Assembly: GCF_025971945.1 (NCBI RefSeq) | Contig: NZ_JAPDHW010000005.1 | Span: forward strand, 201,996-265,995 | DNA from: Chryseobacterium kimseyorum | Lineage (GTDB): Bacteria > Bacteroidota > Bacteroidia > Flavobacteriales > Weeksellaceae | Direction: 5' to 3' | Length of the DNA stretch: 64,000 bases | Shown here: positions 19,744 to 29,650 of the stretch, piece after piece | Numbering within the stretch: the first letter of the stretch is position 1 | How the letters are laid out: the number at the start of each line of letters is the position of its first letter | Program-made: the position numbers and the translations under genes | The notes under the pieces: generated by a model | What the model was told of the DNA's origin: nothing | Database searches by the model: none | The model's input: the letters and a program-made list of their open reading frames with translations, nothing else

Positions 19744-19767
19744 AACAGATTAATGATATTAACGCTC

Positions 19768-20301
19768 TTATGGCCTCCAGTACGACCACACGCTGCCGTT
19801 GAAAACAGCCAACAGTTTTGTTGCCGTATCGTAAACCATCATCCCGGGAGATGGATTTATAATGTTGAGATGCGGGCTCGCAACTTTAGGTAGAACCATC
19901 GCTTTGTTGGTGTCTTCAAGAACCAAAATCCCCGGTGTCGAGGTTGGTGTTCCGATCGCAACTTTTGCCCCTTCATTTTCGGTTGCAGAATTCTGAATGG
20001 TTACGCCGTCAATGTTTGTAACAGGATCTACGGTTGTTCCATTGGTGTTCACCGAAAGATCTTTCCAGCCGGTTTCATATTTCACTTTTACCTTTTTATC
20101 GTTGAGTGCATACACCATCGTTCCGTTAACCGCCGTGGTCATTGTTGCAGGATCGGTTACCCACGGCAACAAAATCCCCTTATTTTCTAATCCAAACTCC
20201 AGCGACACTGAACTGTTAGTGACTGATGTTTTTCCTATTGCAATCTGTGCAGATACAGCGAATGAGCACAATAGAAAACTGATTACTATAGTATTTTTCA
20301 T
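19768..20301 (-). CDS. cassette 4 S protein: exported, W-S-Y-W tail
   Basis: 177 residues. Signal peptide MKNTIVISFLLCSFAVSAQ, then IAIGK. First motif copy SLEFGLENKGILLPWV..NGTMVYA..KVKVKYETGW; second copy NKAMVLPKV..SPGMMVYDT..LAVFNGSVWSYWRP. It is by far closest to the cassette 6 S protein: same length and long shared runs such as NTNGTTVDPVT and IQNSATE. It starts 9 bases after the L stop. Function unknown. Confidence 0.87.
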   Translation of the reverse strand: MKNTIVISFLLCSFAVSAQIAIGKTSVTNSSVSLEFGLENKGILLPWVTDPATMTTAVNGTMVYALNDKKVKVKYETGWKDLSVNTNGTTVDPVTNIDGVTIQNSATENEGAKVAIGTPTSTPGILVLEDTNKAMVLPKVASPHLNIINPSPGMMVYDTATKLLAVFNGSVWSYWRP

Positions 20302-20310
20302 ATTTTATTT

Positions 20311-22692
20311 TTAATTAATTTCTGTACAGGTTTGAGTATTAAAACACTTCCAACCTGCAACAGTACCAGTTGTATTGATCTGAAGACAGTCGACACTGGT
20401 GTTATAAACCATCATTCCCTCTACCAGATTGGCAGGCGGAATTGCGGCTATCTGATCAGCTGTCAATCGGTTAGGTACGAATCCTTTTGTTTTAGATTCC
20501 AAAGCTATCCAGGCACCTTTTCGCACCATCGGCCAATTTCCATTGGTAGTACCTGCTCTGTTTAAAGATGTAATTCCATGGGATGTATTTAAAATTGCGC
20601 CCCCAGAAGTTACTGCCGGATTATAGCAGATACAGGCGTTCACTGCAAAATTCTGAGATGAACCAATTCCTTGCCCCACGTCGATTGTTCCATCCGTGTT
20701 ATCGGCAGCTCCAGCATTTCCCGAAGTATTATTGATTGCGTTATTTACCAGTTCCGGAACACCATTCGCTGCGGGAATCTTACTGACTATCTGATTGGGA
20801 GTTCCCAGTGCCGTTCCATTTGCCAAAACTTTGATCTGACCTCTAAAGTTGTAATTGGGATCTGAAGCAGGAAGATTCAGCGCATGAACCTGATCGTACT
20901 TTACAGTTTCTGAACCTTCAATAGCATCCGGACAGCCATCACCATCTGAGTCTGTGTCATATTGATTGGAGATCCCATCATTATCCGGATCACAGAAACC
21001 ATTTTTTACACCTCTGCCATTACCCGTAATGTATGTCGTTCCCACAACATTCTGACTGAGAACCACTGCATTTGACCCATTCCGATTCCAGGTAATGTTG
21101 TTGAAAGTATTTCCATTAAAAAGCTGCAACGGGAATAATGGTCCGCCAGCAGTTTTACTTCCCTGCATGCTGACGCTTCCATTTTTATGAATAATAATTC
21201 TTATCAGAGGATTGGCTGCATTTCCTGTCATACTGTAAATCTGCGGAACCGTGCCACCTCCGTAGCGTGCACCGTCCAGAAAGCGAATATTGTCATTCTG
21301 ATCTTGCTGAAACTGAATTTCGCTTGTGGCAAGATTCACTCCGTTAATATTTAAATTAAAAGAATTATCGAGCGTGAAAACGTCGAAAATAAAGCCGAGA
21401 TCTGCTGAAGGCGCTGCAAAAGAAACCGTGTTTCCATTGGCAGCATTAAAGTTGGTGTTTACTACCAAATCCGGACATTCGAAAATATCTAAGATTCCGT
21501 CATTATCAGAATCCAGGTCTACACTGTCTAAGATTCCGTCACCGTCTGTATCCGCGTCAATAAAAGCAGTGTAGCTACAGGTCGTTGTACTTCCGTTAAG
21601 GTCTACTGTTAATGTTCTGTTTCCTTTAACACCATTACCGGTAAAGTTAATTGGGATATCTATAAACGTAGTGGAAGCATTAATGGTTGCCGAATGTGAG
21701 ACCGGTGTAAAATCTGTTCCGCTCACGTTGACGGTATAGGTTCCCGGTGCATAAATATTAGAAATTGGAATTCTCAAGATTCTGTTTGATGAGGTTCCGA
21801 GCACAAAATTGCCAGTCCCCAACAAATTTATTGTACCACAGGTAAATTTAAAAGGTTCAAAATATTCTACCGCAGCCATATCTAAATTGGCAAAGCCCGG
21901 ACTGTTGTAAGTGGCCACCAAAGAGACAATACCATCAGACATATTAAATTTCCGTATCTGAATGACAGAAGGACTCTGTACAACCGTTGCAAGATATACC
22001 ACTCCATTCAGGTAAGCCATTCCCTGTACAGATTCTAGATTGGCAGGAGTCCCCAGACCGGTAAGTGTAAAAACCTTGGTTGCAGTGAATGAGCTACCGT
22101 TGGTAATTTTGATTTTATACAAAAACCGATTGGTTCCCCTGGTAATAAATGTATAGATCTGATTTTCGTAATCAAAGAATGCATCCGTTCCGAAAGTCGT
22201 TCCATTTGTCCAGTCGGCATCACCAGTCACAGCACCCAACATTTGAGGATTCGGATTTACTCTGTATAAATTCTTTACATCGCGCTGAAAACCATACGTA
22301 ATCCCGAAAAATGGCCCGGGCACGTTATTTGTCGCCAAACCTCCAAGCGCTGCGGGCAACAGAGCATTGGTAACCACCGTATCATTCCGGTAGAGTTGAG
22401 AATTGTTTTCGGTATGAGAATGAAAGAAAGCAAGTTGGCTTGGTTTTCCGCCGGTAGAATTATATCCGATCGCAAGATTACTCATCCGGTTAGCATTAGC
22501 GCTTGCATTAGGCGTTGAAAGTGGCGACGGCAAACTGACTGCTGTAGTCGCCGATGCCGGAGGCGTTGTGATATCATAAATTCTACCGTTGGCCTGCAGT
22601 GAAAGATAAATTTTCCCGGTCGTCTGTGAAAGCACTGGGATTGTAGTGATCATGATAAAGACAAAAGCCCATATCAGTTGATGTTTTTTCAT
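20311..22692 (-). CDS. cassette 4 L protein: large exported propeller and TSP3 protein
   Basis: 793 residues, the shortest L protein. Signal peptide ends VLSQ (residue 23). Residues ~24-280 contain repeats typical of a beta-propeller of the DUF6923 kind (GKIYLSLQANGRIYDITT, GMAYLNGVVYLATV). Residues ~285-380 form a beta-sandwich with TYTVNVSG and RTLTVDLNG strands that has a counterpart in cassette 5. TSP3 repeats at ~378-407 (DTDGDGILDSVDLDSDNDGI) and ~566-593. Family C-terminus ~690-793: CYNPA, SHGITSLNRAG..NGNWPM, KTKGFVPNRL, GMMVYNT, CFNTQTC. Its last ~230 residues match cassette 6 very closely. Flanked by P (68 bases up) and S (9 bases down). Confidence 0.87.
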   Translation of the reverse strand: MKKHQLIWAFVFIMITTIPVLSQTTGKIYLSLQANGRIYDITTPPASATTAVSLPSPLSTPNASANANRMSNLAIGYNSTGGKPSQLAFFHSHTENNSQLYRNDTVVTNALLPAALGGLATNNVPGPFFGITYGFQRDVKNLYRVNPNPQMLGAVTGDADWTNGTTFGTDAFFDYENQIYTFITRGTNRFLYKIKITNGSSFTATKVFTLTGLGTPANLESVQGMAYLNGVVYLATVVQSPSVIQIRKFNMSDGIVSLVATYNSPGFANLDMAAVEYFEPFKFTCGTINLLGTGNFVLGTSSNRILRIPISNIYAPGTYTVNVSGTDFTPVSHSATINASTTFIDIPINFTGNGVKGNRTLTVDLNGSTTTCSYTAFIDADTDGDGILDSVDLDSDNDGILDIFECPDLVVNTNFNAANGNTVSFAAPSADLGFIFDVFTLDNSFNLNINGVNLATSEIQFQQDQNDNIRFLDGARYGGGTVPQIYSMTGNAANPLIRIIIHKNGSVSMQGSKTAGGPLFPLQLFNGNTFNNITWNRNGSNAVVLSQNVVGTTYITGNGRGVKNGFCDPDNDGISNQYDTDSDGDGCPDAIEGSETVKYDQVHALNLPASDPNYNFRGQIKVLANGTALGTPNQIVSKIPAANGVPELVNNAINNTSGNAGAADNTDGTIDVGQGIGSSQNFAVNACICYNPAVTSGGAILNTSHGITSLNRAGTTNGNWPMVRKGAWIALESKTKGFVPNRLTADQIAAIPPANLVEGMMVYNTSVDCLQINTTGTVAGWKCFNTQTCTEIN

Positions 22693-22760
22693 AAAATAGC
22701 GTATTGATGCACATCTAAAAAAAATTAGATGTACAGATTAAAAAATGAAATAAAATAGTA

Positions 22761-23444
22761 CTACGCTATTATTGGTGGAGGTCTCACGGAGAAGACATTA
22801 GAAAAACAATCATCAAAAGATTTATTGTTATAATAAAAGAATTTTTGGGTGTGAAGATGTGATAAAGCTTTTTTTATGAAAACCGGCTCACAAAAACAGA
22901 CATTTTTACAAACTTCCTGATTGCAGGGTCGTTGACTCACATAATCTTTAGAAATTTTTTGTGAACCCAGAAAATCATCAGAAGAAACCGGACGGTGAAA
23001 TTCTGTTTTAACTAAATTCTTTTCAACTTCAGGACTCTCCTGCTTCTGTTTGATTTCTTCAGATACAATCTTTGCTTCCTCTTCTTCAATGTGCTGTAGC
23101 TCCTTAGAAAAATTCAGCTGTAAAGAATCTGTTTTCTGTTTTTTGAGAAGAGCGGAGCTCTGAACACTGATGGTAGATTTCTCACTAACAATCTCTGTGG
23201 CAACAATCTCTCTAACCTGAGTATTTTTATTAAAGTTTTCGTCAGCAGAAAAAATCTGAAGACTTTTGTCCACGTACATGATCGCAGTATCAGAATTTTC
23301 TCCTGTGCTTGTTTCCTGCGCCGATAAAAATTGAAATTGAAATACGAGAAGAATTAATCCCAAAAAGCGAAACAAAAATTTAGAATTTTTGCTGTATATC
23401 AAGTCTTTGTAACTCCCGCATCTATGTAACCAAACCCTTTCCAA
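22761..23444 (-). CDS. cassette 4 P protein: exported, SVRPPP tail
   Basis: 227 residues from a TTG at 23444; there is no ATG upstream of the export segment, and a second TTG at 23402 (LIYSKNSKF) is an alternative start. Hydrophobic segment ends FLSAQ. Family blocks: QIFSADENFNKNT; an acidic coiled-coil-like middle (ELQHIEEEEAKIVSEEIKQ); a Cys-rich insert (CNQEVCKNVCFC) not seen in the others; C-terminus ALSHLHTQKFFYYNNKSF, CFSNVFSVRPPP. First gene of cassette 4. No known domain recognised. Confidence 0.75.
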   Translation of the reverse strand: MERVWLHRCGSYKDLIYSKNSKFLFRFLGLILLVFQFQFLSAQETSTGENSDTAIMYVDKSLQIFSADENFNKNTQVREIVATEIVSEKSTISVQSSALLKKQKTDSLQLNFSKELQHIEEEEAKIVSEEIKQKQESPEVEKNLVKTEFHRPVSSDDFLGSQKISKDYVSQRPCNQEVCKNVCFCEPVFIKKALSHLHTQKFFYYNNKSFDDCFSNVFSVRPPPIIA

Positions 23445-23460
23445 AACACCTCTTGAACGG

Positions 23461-23468
23461 CAAAATTA
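23461..23468 (-). promoter_or_regulatory. -7 box of the cassette 4 promoter
   Basis: TAATTTTG on the minus strand, matching TAnnTTTG, 16 bases before the TTG at 23444. No convincing -33 box at the standard spacing, and it lacks the upstream block shared by cassettes 2, 5 and 6. Confidence 0.45.
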
Positions 23469-23574
23469 AAAAAACTATATAATTTAGGCTAAAAGGAAGC
23501 TGTTAAGAAATCTGATAAATGACAAATATCACGAAACGTATTTTTTAAGGTAAAATTAATTTTAAATAAAAAAA

Positions 23575-23603
23575 GGGAGCGCTAAATTCAATTCAGCGCT
23601 CCC
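23575..23603 (-). terminator. intrinsic terminator of cassette 5
   Basis: Perfect GC-rich 9-bp stem (GGGAGCGCT / AGCGCTCCC) with an 11-base loop, followed on the minus strand by T7-8, 15 bases past the S gene. Confidence 0.9.
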
Positions 23604-23618
23604 AATTTAAATACTAAC

Positions 23619-24203
23619 TTAAGGTTTCCAGAAAGACCAGACTTTACCATTATAGATGGCCAGCTGATGGCTCACGGTGTCATACACCATTGTTCCCGGT
23701 TCAGGATTGATGATATTAAGATGTGGACTTTCCACCTTGGGCAGGATCATCGCCTTATCTGCATCTTCCAACACAAGAATTCCCGGAACAGTACTGAGCG
23801 TGCCTATAATTGTTCTGGCTGTAGGCGTATCGTCAAAAGGATCCTGCAAAACAGTATTGGCAACACCTTGAGTAGTGTTTATGGGCGAAGGCGCTGTTTC
23901 ATTTTTAGACAGAGGCACCCAGTTAGTCGCGCTATTTTTATACTTGATGACATGATCTGTAGTATCATAAATGATCGTCCCCTCTACAGCTGTTGCTTTG
24001 TCCATCGCAGAAGTTGTCCATGGTAAAACCAGACCTTTTCCCTGACCAGAAACATAATCACCAAATTCCAGTGAGATAGACGGATTTACTGTATTGGGAG
24101 CTGCCGGTGAAGGCAATGTGCTCAAGTTTGCTTTTCCGATAGCCACCTGTGCTGTAGCCAGTGAAGCCATCGAAAGAAATATTATATTTAAAATATTTTT
24201 CAT
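23619..24203 (-). CDS. cassette 5 S protein: exported, W-S-F-W tail
   Basis: 194 residues. Signal peptide MKNILNIIFLSMASLATAQ, then VAIGK. First motif copy SLEFGDYVSGQGKGLVLPW..EGTIIYDT..IKYKN..W; second copy DKAMILPKV..EPGTMVYDT..LAIYNGKVWSFWKP. A short insert (LPSPAAPNTVNP) after the signal peptide makes it longer than the cassette 4 and 6 proteins. It follows the L stop by 27 bases. Function unknown. Confidence 0.86.
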   Translation of the reverse strand: MKNILNIIFLSMASLATAQVAIGKANLSTLPSPAAPNTVNPSISLEFGDYVSGQGKGLVLPWTTSAMDKATAVEGTIIYDTTDHVIKYKNSATNWVPLSKNETAPSPINTTQGVANTVLQDPFDDTPTARTIIGTLSTVPGILVLEDADKAMILPKVESPHLNIINPEPGTMVYDTVSHQLAIYNGKVWSFWKP

Positions 24204-24230
24204 TGTGTATCTTTTAATGTTAAAACGCGG

Positions 24231-27200
24231 TTAGTCCGGACAGGCCTGAGTTTTAAAGCAACTCCAGATCGTACCGTTATAAATTTTCAGACATTGCGCA
24301 TCTTTGTCATAGACCATCATTCCTTCTACAAGATTTGCTGTAGGAATTGCCGCAATTTCTGATGCCGTGAGTCTGTTGACAACCAGTCCTTTTGTTTTTG
24401 ATTCTAAAACTGTCCATGCGCTCTGTCTTGCTACAGGCCATTCTGAAGAAGTCGATCCCGCTCTGTTAAGCGCAGTGATACCATGCTTCACAGGATTCGA
24501 CACTCCTGCATTCTGAATACCCGGTTTATAACAGTAACACCCTCCATTAATTGCTGCATTCTGAGAATCTCCAAAAGTCTGTCCTGTTCCTGCCAAAATA
24601 GGTACTCCCATTGTTGTAGCGGTGTTTCCTACATTATTTCCAAGGTTCTGATTCGGACTCTGAGCTGCTAAAACTCCTAATCCAGGCTGTAAATCTGCTG
24701 CTGTAAATGCACCTCCACCTTCTACAGCATCTGTACATCCATCATTATCAGAATCAAGATCCAAGTGATTTGGATAGGCGTCGCCATCAGTATTTGCATT
24801 ACAGTTTTTATTATACACTCCGAAAATAAATCCGTGAGGATCATTACCACCTGTAAGATTCATCGTAAATGACGCGACAGATTTTGGTATAGAATAAAAC
24901 GTATAACCCTGAGTGGTATTGGTATTTGTTCTTACGACCGTTCCAGTCTGACCTGGCGTTACAGATGGCACACCATCCAGAAGTGAATATACTCCGGTGT
25001 TAAAAACATCAGAATTGCTCAGTACAGTTATTGGCACACTAAAGGTATTGGTAATGACCGCCCCTTCATTTCCCAGCCCTGCAATACCGATAATGTACTG
25101 ATAGTCATTATCCGCAGTGCTGATAGAATTTGCAGAAGCTCCGAAATCTATTGATACATTTCTTGCGATACCGGCAACTGTATTTCCATAATCGATAACA
25201 TCCAGATAAGTTGTCGGGAATGGCGCAGATTGTGTACCGTTGACTGTAATTGTAGTTGTACCAACACCTGGTGTGTAATAACCCCATCCGTTTCCTCCTG
25301 AATTATAAGTTACTTTGACACCTCCTAAAGGCAATGCTGTTCCGGGAGGAACCAATGAAAATACGGTTGAACCTGTATTTTTAAGTTCGGTGATTTTCGC
25401 ATTATCAACGATTGTTCCCATAGTTACGGTAGGCAGACATCCTTCTTCAGTATCCAAAATACCATCGTTGTCATCATCAAGATCAAGGTAATCTGCAACT
25501 CCGTCAAGATCAGTATCCAGACATGAATTTTTGCTGATATCCTGAGAAACTCCAATGCCCTGTCCGACATCATTCCCAATATCAAATGAGCCCGAATTAA
25601 CGATATTCGGCACTCCGTTATTGGAAGTCACCGTGCCAAGTCCTCCATTAGCTGCATAATTTATACTTCCGTTTGGATTAAGATGTGAAGCGTTTACATT
25701 TTCATCTCCTTCAACAGCATCAAAACAGCCATCATTATCAGAATCCAGGTCTAAAGAGTTTTCTATTCCGTCACCATCTGCATCACAAATGTTTATCGGT
25801 GTCAAAACGAAATTATCTATTCCTACATCATTACCTGCAGTACCAAGTGGCTGAAGATTGATGATTTCCAATGTCACATTGGATGTTCCAGCAATAAAAT
25901 CCATTTTAAATCTTCTCCAGATATCGTCATTCGCCATGCCGATATTATTGGAATCTGTGAAAGCCAGTATATTACCAGAAGTATCTTTTACGGCAATTCT
26001 TAAATTTGGTATCTGAGCAGCTCCCTCTGCCAAACCTGCCATATCGAGTCTGAATCTGTATTTCTTCCCAGGAATCACAGTAATACCTTCAACCTTGTAC
26101 AGAGTTTTGTTGAGATAGTTGGCAGCAACATTGATGATCAGAAATTTACCATCTGTACTTCCGTCAGCAATACTGAAAATTCCTGCGTCTTTATTCCCGG
26201 TTGCATTGGTCTGTGTGTAGTATAGACTTTGAGATAAAGATCTAGAAACCGTGTAAGATCCATCATTCGGATTTACTGCAGCAAAAGTATGTCCAACAAC
26301 TCTTGTATCCTGAGTAGTAGATGTTCCTGTTCCGAAATTATTACTGTACACAGGCGTACCTTCAGTTTCGCAGACATTTTCAACTGTATCTAAAATTCCA
26401 TCATTATCATCATCAAGATCTAAGGAGTCAGGAATTCCGTCATTATCAGAATCCAAATCAGCGAGCACCGGAATGGTACAAGTGGTTACTAATACAGCAC
26501 GCGGCGAACTTACGGTAACCAAACGATTTCCAGCAGCACCCGTTCCGTCGTACACAAATGGAATATCAACATAAGTTGCTCCCTGAGGAATGAATGCTAC
26601 GTAAGGCGATGGTGATGTGGTAATACCAGATCCTGTAAGCGTAAATTCTGCAAGACCATTTACAGCTCCTGTAATCGACACACGCAAGACAGAGTTTTGT
26701 ACAGTTCCGTTAGGAACTAAAGGAGCACCCTGAATACCGCTTCCGTCCGCACCACAGTTAAGAGTAAATGATGCTGGTACATTGGTTACCGTAGCACATG
26801 AAGCAAGATCTCCAAAATTCCGAGGATTACTCGCGGTCCCTGCAATATTTCCCACAAAGGATGACGCACCAGTCATTGCATCTAATTTCCAAATATCTGT
26901 TCCATCGCCATTAATTCTACTATAATAAAAAAAGTCTCCCAGGTACGCCAAGCCGTTACCATTCGCTGAGCTTAAATTTGGAACAGTTCCGCTTATTTTA
27001 GTAACTGCTGTTGCCATTCTTGTAACAGGATTAATTCTATATAACCATATATTTGCATTGGTAACCGCGGTTATTACATATAGATTTCCTCCGTTATCAA
27101 CGGCAATATCATTTAAAACATTACCATTAGCCCAATTTGAATCACCAGTGACACCATTGACAGTACCTAAAGTTGTAGCATCGTTACCAGGACCAGTTTG

Positions 27201-28355
27201 ACCGAGCCATCGCGTTAAAGTCTTATTGTTAATACCATAAACATAGCCTGTGGCTGGATCTGTCCCTATACCAATTGGCGACCCCCAGCTTCGTCCAGTA
27301 TTCGACATTATAGTTGTCGCAGAAGTAGCAATACCACGAAAAATGTTCCCAGTTGCATCGTTGGGAGATACGACGAATTGATTTTGTGCCAAATTAGTTG
27401 ATGCTGGTCCATAAGCAAGATTACTTGAATTACTTGGCGTACCTGTTGCTACGGAAGTAGTAGAAAGCGTTGTAAGATCAATTCTATATGTAATCCCAGA
27501 TGCCGATGTCAAACCGAACAATTCATTACAGCTAGGGGCAGCTGTCGGTGTAAATACCTGACAGGATGCTAAATCCAGATCGTCTGCATTGGTGAAGGGA
27601 CCAAGCAAAGTATTTAAATTATAAGAAGTTTTTACCGAACTCACTCCTGTGTTTGGATTGATTTCATATACGCGGGCATTAAAAGAACTCACCAACAATA
27701 CATTGCTTACAAAGCCCTCAACTGCGTATATATTTCCGTTAAAGAATGATAATCCCTGAAAGTTTGAAGGTAGACTTCCACTCAACTGAATAAACTGTGT
27801 GGCAGCTAAAGTCGCGATATCAATCCTGTAAACATATCTCGATGCGCCGGATGTTACGATAACGTTTAATCTCCCGTTAGAATCGAAAAACGCATCACTG
27901 GAGACAGAACCTGAAGCCCAGACAGCGTCTCCGGTTATTGCACCAAGATCTGCCGCCGGTGCCGGACTTGCCTGAATAAGTCGTTTGTTAGCAGAGATTC
28001 CATACACATATCCTAAAGTAGTACCAGCAGTCGGATTAGCTGTTAAACCTCCCAAACCAGTCGGAATGTTTGTGCCAATTGTTGAATTGGACTTGTACAC
28101 AGGTGAATTAGCAGATGTATTCGAGGAAGTAAATACAGTCTCAGAAGTATTTGCCGGATTAGCACCCACCGCAAGATTACTTCGTGCAGCAGTAGAAAGT
28201 GTAGTAACAGCACTTGGCAATGTGCCATTCAGTGCAGAAATATTGTAAACATTGCCGTTTTGAGCATTCAAAATATACAATGAGTTACAATCCTGTGCTT
28301 TAATGTTTAATAAAAACAGGAAAACACAGAAATATAATAGTTTAGATATTTTCAT
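24231..28355 (-). CDS. cassette 5 L protein: large exported double-propeller and TSP3 protein
   Basis: 1374 residues. Signal peptide ends NIKAQ (residue 21). Two propeller-like regions (~22-270 and ~275-515) both begin with a CN-x-L-[YF] motif (CNSLYILNAQNG, CNELFGLTSASG) and look like an internal duplication. A beta-sandwich follows (~520-635). TSP3 repeats at ~630-658, ~855-881, ~943-975 and ~1185-1213. A carbohydrate-binding-like domain (~659-850, GKKYRFRLDMAGL, MANDDIWRRFK, NLQPLGTAGNDVGIDN) is shared with cassettes 2 and 6; a second one (~980-1180, GGNGWGYYTPG, NDPHGFIFGVYN) is shared with cassette 6. Family C-terminus ~1270-1374: CYKPG, KHGITALNRAG, KTKGLVVNRL, GMMVYD, CFKTQAC. Most likely a secreted or surface adhesin. 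Confidence 0.87.
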   Translation of the reverse strand: MKISKLLYFCVFLFLLNIKAQDCNSLYILNAQNGNVYNISALNGTLPSAVTTLSTAARSNLAVGANPANTSETVFTSSNTSANSPVYKSNSTIGTNIPTGLGGLTANPTAGTTLGYVYGISANKRLIQASPAPAADLGAITGDAVWASGSVSSDAFFDSNGRLNVIVTSGASRYVYRIDIATLAATQFIQLSGSLPSNFQGLSFFNGNIYAVEGFVSNVLLVSSFNARVYEINPNTGVSSVKTSYNLNTLLGPFTNADDLDLASCQVFTPTAAPSCNELFGLTSASGITYRIDLTTLSTTSVATGTPSNSSNLAYGPASTNLAQNQFVVSPNDATGNIFRGIATSATTIMSNTGRSWGSPIGIGTDPATGYVYGINNKTLTRWLGQTGPGNDATTLGTVNGVTGDSNWANGNVLNDIAVDNGGNLYVITAVTNANIWLYRINPVTRMATAVTKISGTVPNLSSANGNGLAYLGDFFYYSRINGDGTDIWKLDAMTGASSFVGNIAGTASNPRNFGDLASCATVTNVPASFTLNCGADGSGIQGAPLVPNGTVQNSVLRVSITGAVNGLAEFTLTGSGITTSPSPYVAFIPQGATYVDIPFVYDGTGAAGNRLVTVSSPRAVLVTTCTIPVLADLDSDNDGIPDSLDLDDDNDGILDTVENVCETEGTPVYSNNFGTGTSTTQDTRVVGHTFAAVNPNDGSYTVSRSLSQSLYYTQTNATGNKDAGIFSIADGSTDGKFLIINVAANYLNKTLYKVEGITVIPGKKYRFRLDMAGLAEGAAQIPNLRIAVKDTSGNILAFTDSNNIGMANDDIWRRFKMDFIAGTSNVTLEIINLQPLGTAGNDVGIDNFVLTPINICDADGDGIENSLDLDSDNDGCFDAVEGDENVNASHLNPNGSINYAANGGLGTVTSNNGVPNIVNSGSFDIGNDVGQGIGVSQDISKNSCLDTDLDGVADYLDLDDDNDGILDTEEGCLPTVTMGTIVDNAKITELKNTGSTVFSLVPPGTALPLGGVKVTYNSGGNGWGYYTPGVGTTTITVNGTQSAPFPTTYLDVIDYGNTVAGIARNVSIDFGASANSISTADNDYQYIIGIAGLGNEGAVITNTFSVPITVLSNSDVFNTGVYSLLDGVPSVTPGQTGTVVRTNTNTTQGYTFYSIPKSVASFTMNLTGGNDPHGFIFGVYNKNCNANTDGDAYPNHLDLDSDNDGCTDAVEGGGAFTAADLQPGLGVLAAQSPNQNLGNNVGNTATTMGVPILAGTGQTFGDSQNAAINGGCYCYKPGIQNAGVSNPVKHGITALNRAGSTSSEWPVARQSAWTVLESKTKGLVVNRLTASEIAAIPTANLVEGMMVYDKDAQCLKIYNGTIWSCFKTQACPD

Positions 28356-28556
28356 TTGTTAGATTCTTATGATTGTACTAGTTTCCATTTTTAAAAAATG
28401 AAAACACTTTTGAATCCTGACATCAAAATTCAGATCAAAAAAAATACTTAAACATCTATGTGGTTTGCCCAGCAAGGACATAGAGAATTTATTCTAATGC
28501 TGAAACAACAGTAAAATACAGAAAGTCAAATTTTGATCGATGAAAGGATATTAAAT

Positions 28557-29204
28557 CTAAATAAATGGTGGAGGCCTGACAGAATAAACCCTTGAAAAGC
28601 AATTTTTCAAAGCCCTGCTGCTGTAGAATACAAATAATCTACAGTGCAAATCGTTCAGCGCGCATTTGGTCAGAAATTCTTTCTGTAAAAATGCCGCTTT
28701 AGATATCTTGAAATTTGAAGTATTGATATTGAACCAATCCCTACCTGCACAACTAGTAAAGAAATATCGATTTGTAAACGGCTTGTTTTTTAATATTTCA
28801 TTTCGTTGAACTTCCGGTTTTGGAGTCTGGTGAGTAATGATCTTTTTTAAATTTCGGGATGATACAGTATCCTCTACCTTCACCATTCGGATAACCTTAT
28901 CAGATGTCACTGAGTGTTTATTGTGTAAGGTTATTGCTTTTTTACCATTAATGTAGGAGATCTTTATATCCCGAAGCTCTACTTTATCACTCAGAAGCTT
29001 TTGATTAAATGTTTCATCTGAAGAATAGATTTCCGCACCAACTTTAAGGATCATTTTTGACTGCGTACTATCCGATTGTAGATGTTGCTCGGCGAAAACC
29101 GTTGTAGAAAAAATGATGACCAGTACAAACGAAGTAAATCTTTGCAATAAAGAAAGATTTATATTTGATCTGCAAAAAAAGTTAGGAATAATAGACCTAA
29201 TCAT
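28557..29204 (-). CDS. cassette 5 P protein: exported, SVRPPP tail
   Basis: 215 residues from ATG 29204. The frame is open to 29234, but the -7 box at 29224-29231 lies within that extension. Export segment ends VFAEQ. Family blocks: EIYSSDETFNQKLLSDKVEL; basic middle; C-terminus with GRDWFNINTSNFKISK, CALNDLHC, then CFSRVYSVRPPP. The GRD-x-x-N-x-x-x-F and LNDLHC motifs are shared only with cassette 6, so the P proteins form two subgroups (2/3/4 and 5/6). The gap to the L gene is 201 bases, longer than in the other cassettes. No known domain recognised. Confidence 0.8.
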   Translation of the reverse strand: MIRSIIPNFFCRSNINLSLLQRFTSFVLVIIFSTTVFAEQHLQSDSTQSKMILKVGAEIYSSDETFNQKLLSDKVELRDIKISYINGKKAITLHNKHSVTSDKVIRMVKVEDTVSSRNLKKIITHQTPKPEVQRNEILKNKPFTNRYFFTSCAGRDWFNINTSNFKISKAAFLQKEFLTKCALNDLHCRLFVFYSSRALKNCFSRVYSVRPPPFI

Positions 29205-29223
29205 CACCTGTTTTTTCTTGGCA

Positions 29224-29253
29224 CAAAAGTACAAAAAATTATGATTAGAACAA
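29224..29253 (-). promoter_or_regulatory. promoter of cassette 5
   Basis: -7 box TACTTTTG (29231-29224) with a TTG 19 bases upstream (29253-29251). Between them is AATCAT, also present at the same distance from the box in cassette 6 and, slightly changed, in cassette 2. Predicted leader about 15-20 bases. Confidence 0.6.
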
Positions 29254-29604
29254 TAATAAATAAGAGTTAAGTTATTGATTACGTTAATCTTACAGTATTA
29301 TGTGATGAATAAAAAATCAAAATAATCAGCAATTATCTAAACAATTATTAATGATAAATATATTTATGAAATATAATTCACAATTATATGTGCTAATTAA
29401 TGAAAATATTGCTTCACTTTGAAACATTACAACTGCAAACGATCATATTGTCAATGCATTATGTAAAAATATTAGCAAACCCTTTCTGGAAAGGCGTTTC
29501 GATTATATGGAAGAAGTGACGGAGTACATAAAAAAATTTTAGTACTTATTTTTATTATAATTAATTTCTTAAAATCAAAAGTCAATATTCTCGGCGAAAA
29601 AAAG
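29254..29604. other. gene-free stretch between cassettes 5 and 6
   Basis: About 350 bases, very AT-rich. I see no gene and no structure apart from the flanking promoter and terminator. Confidence 0.5.
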
Positions 29605-29631
29605 GGAGCAATAAATATAATTTATCGCTCC
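29605..29631 (-). terminator. intrinsic terminator of cassette 6
   Basis: 11-bp stem with one mismatch (GGAGCAATAAA / TTTATCGCTCC), 5-base loop, followed on the minus strand by a T-run. 20 bases past the S gene. Confidence 0.75.
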
Positions 29632-29650
29632 ATGTATTTGAATATTGTTT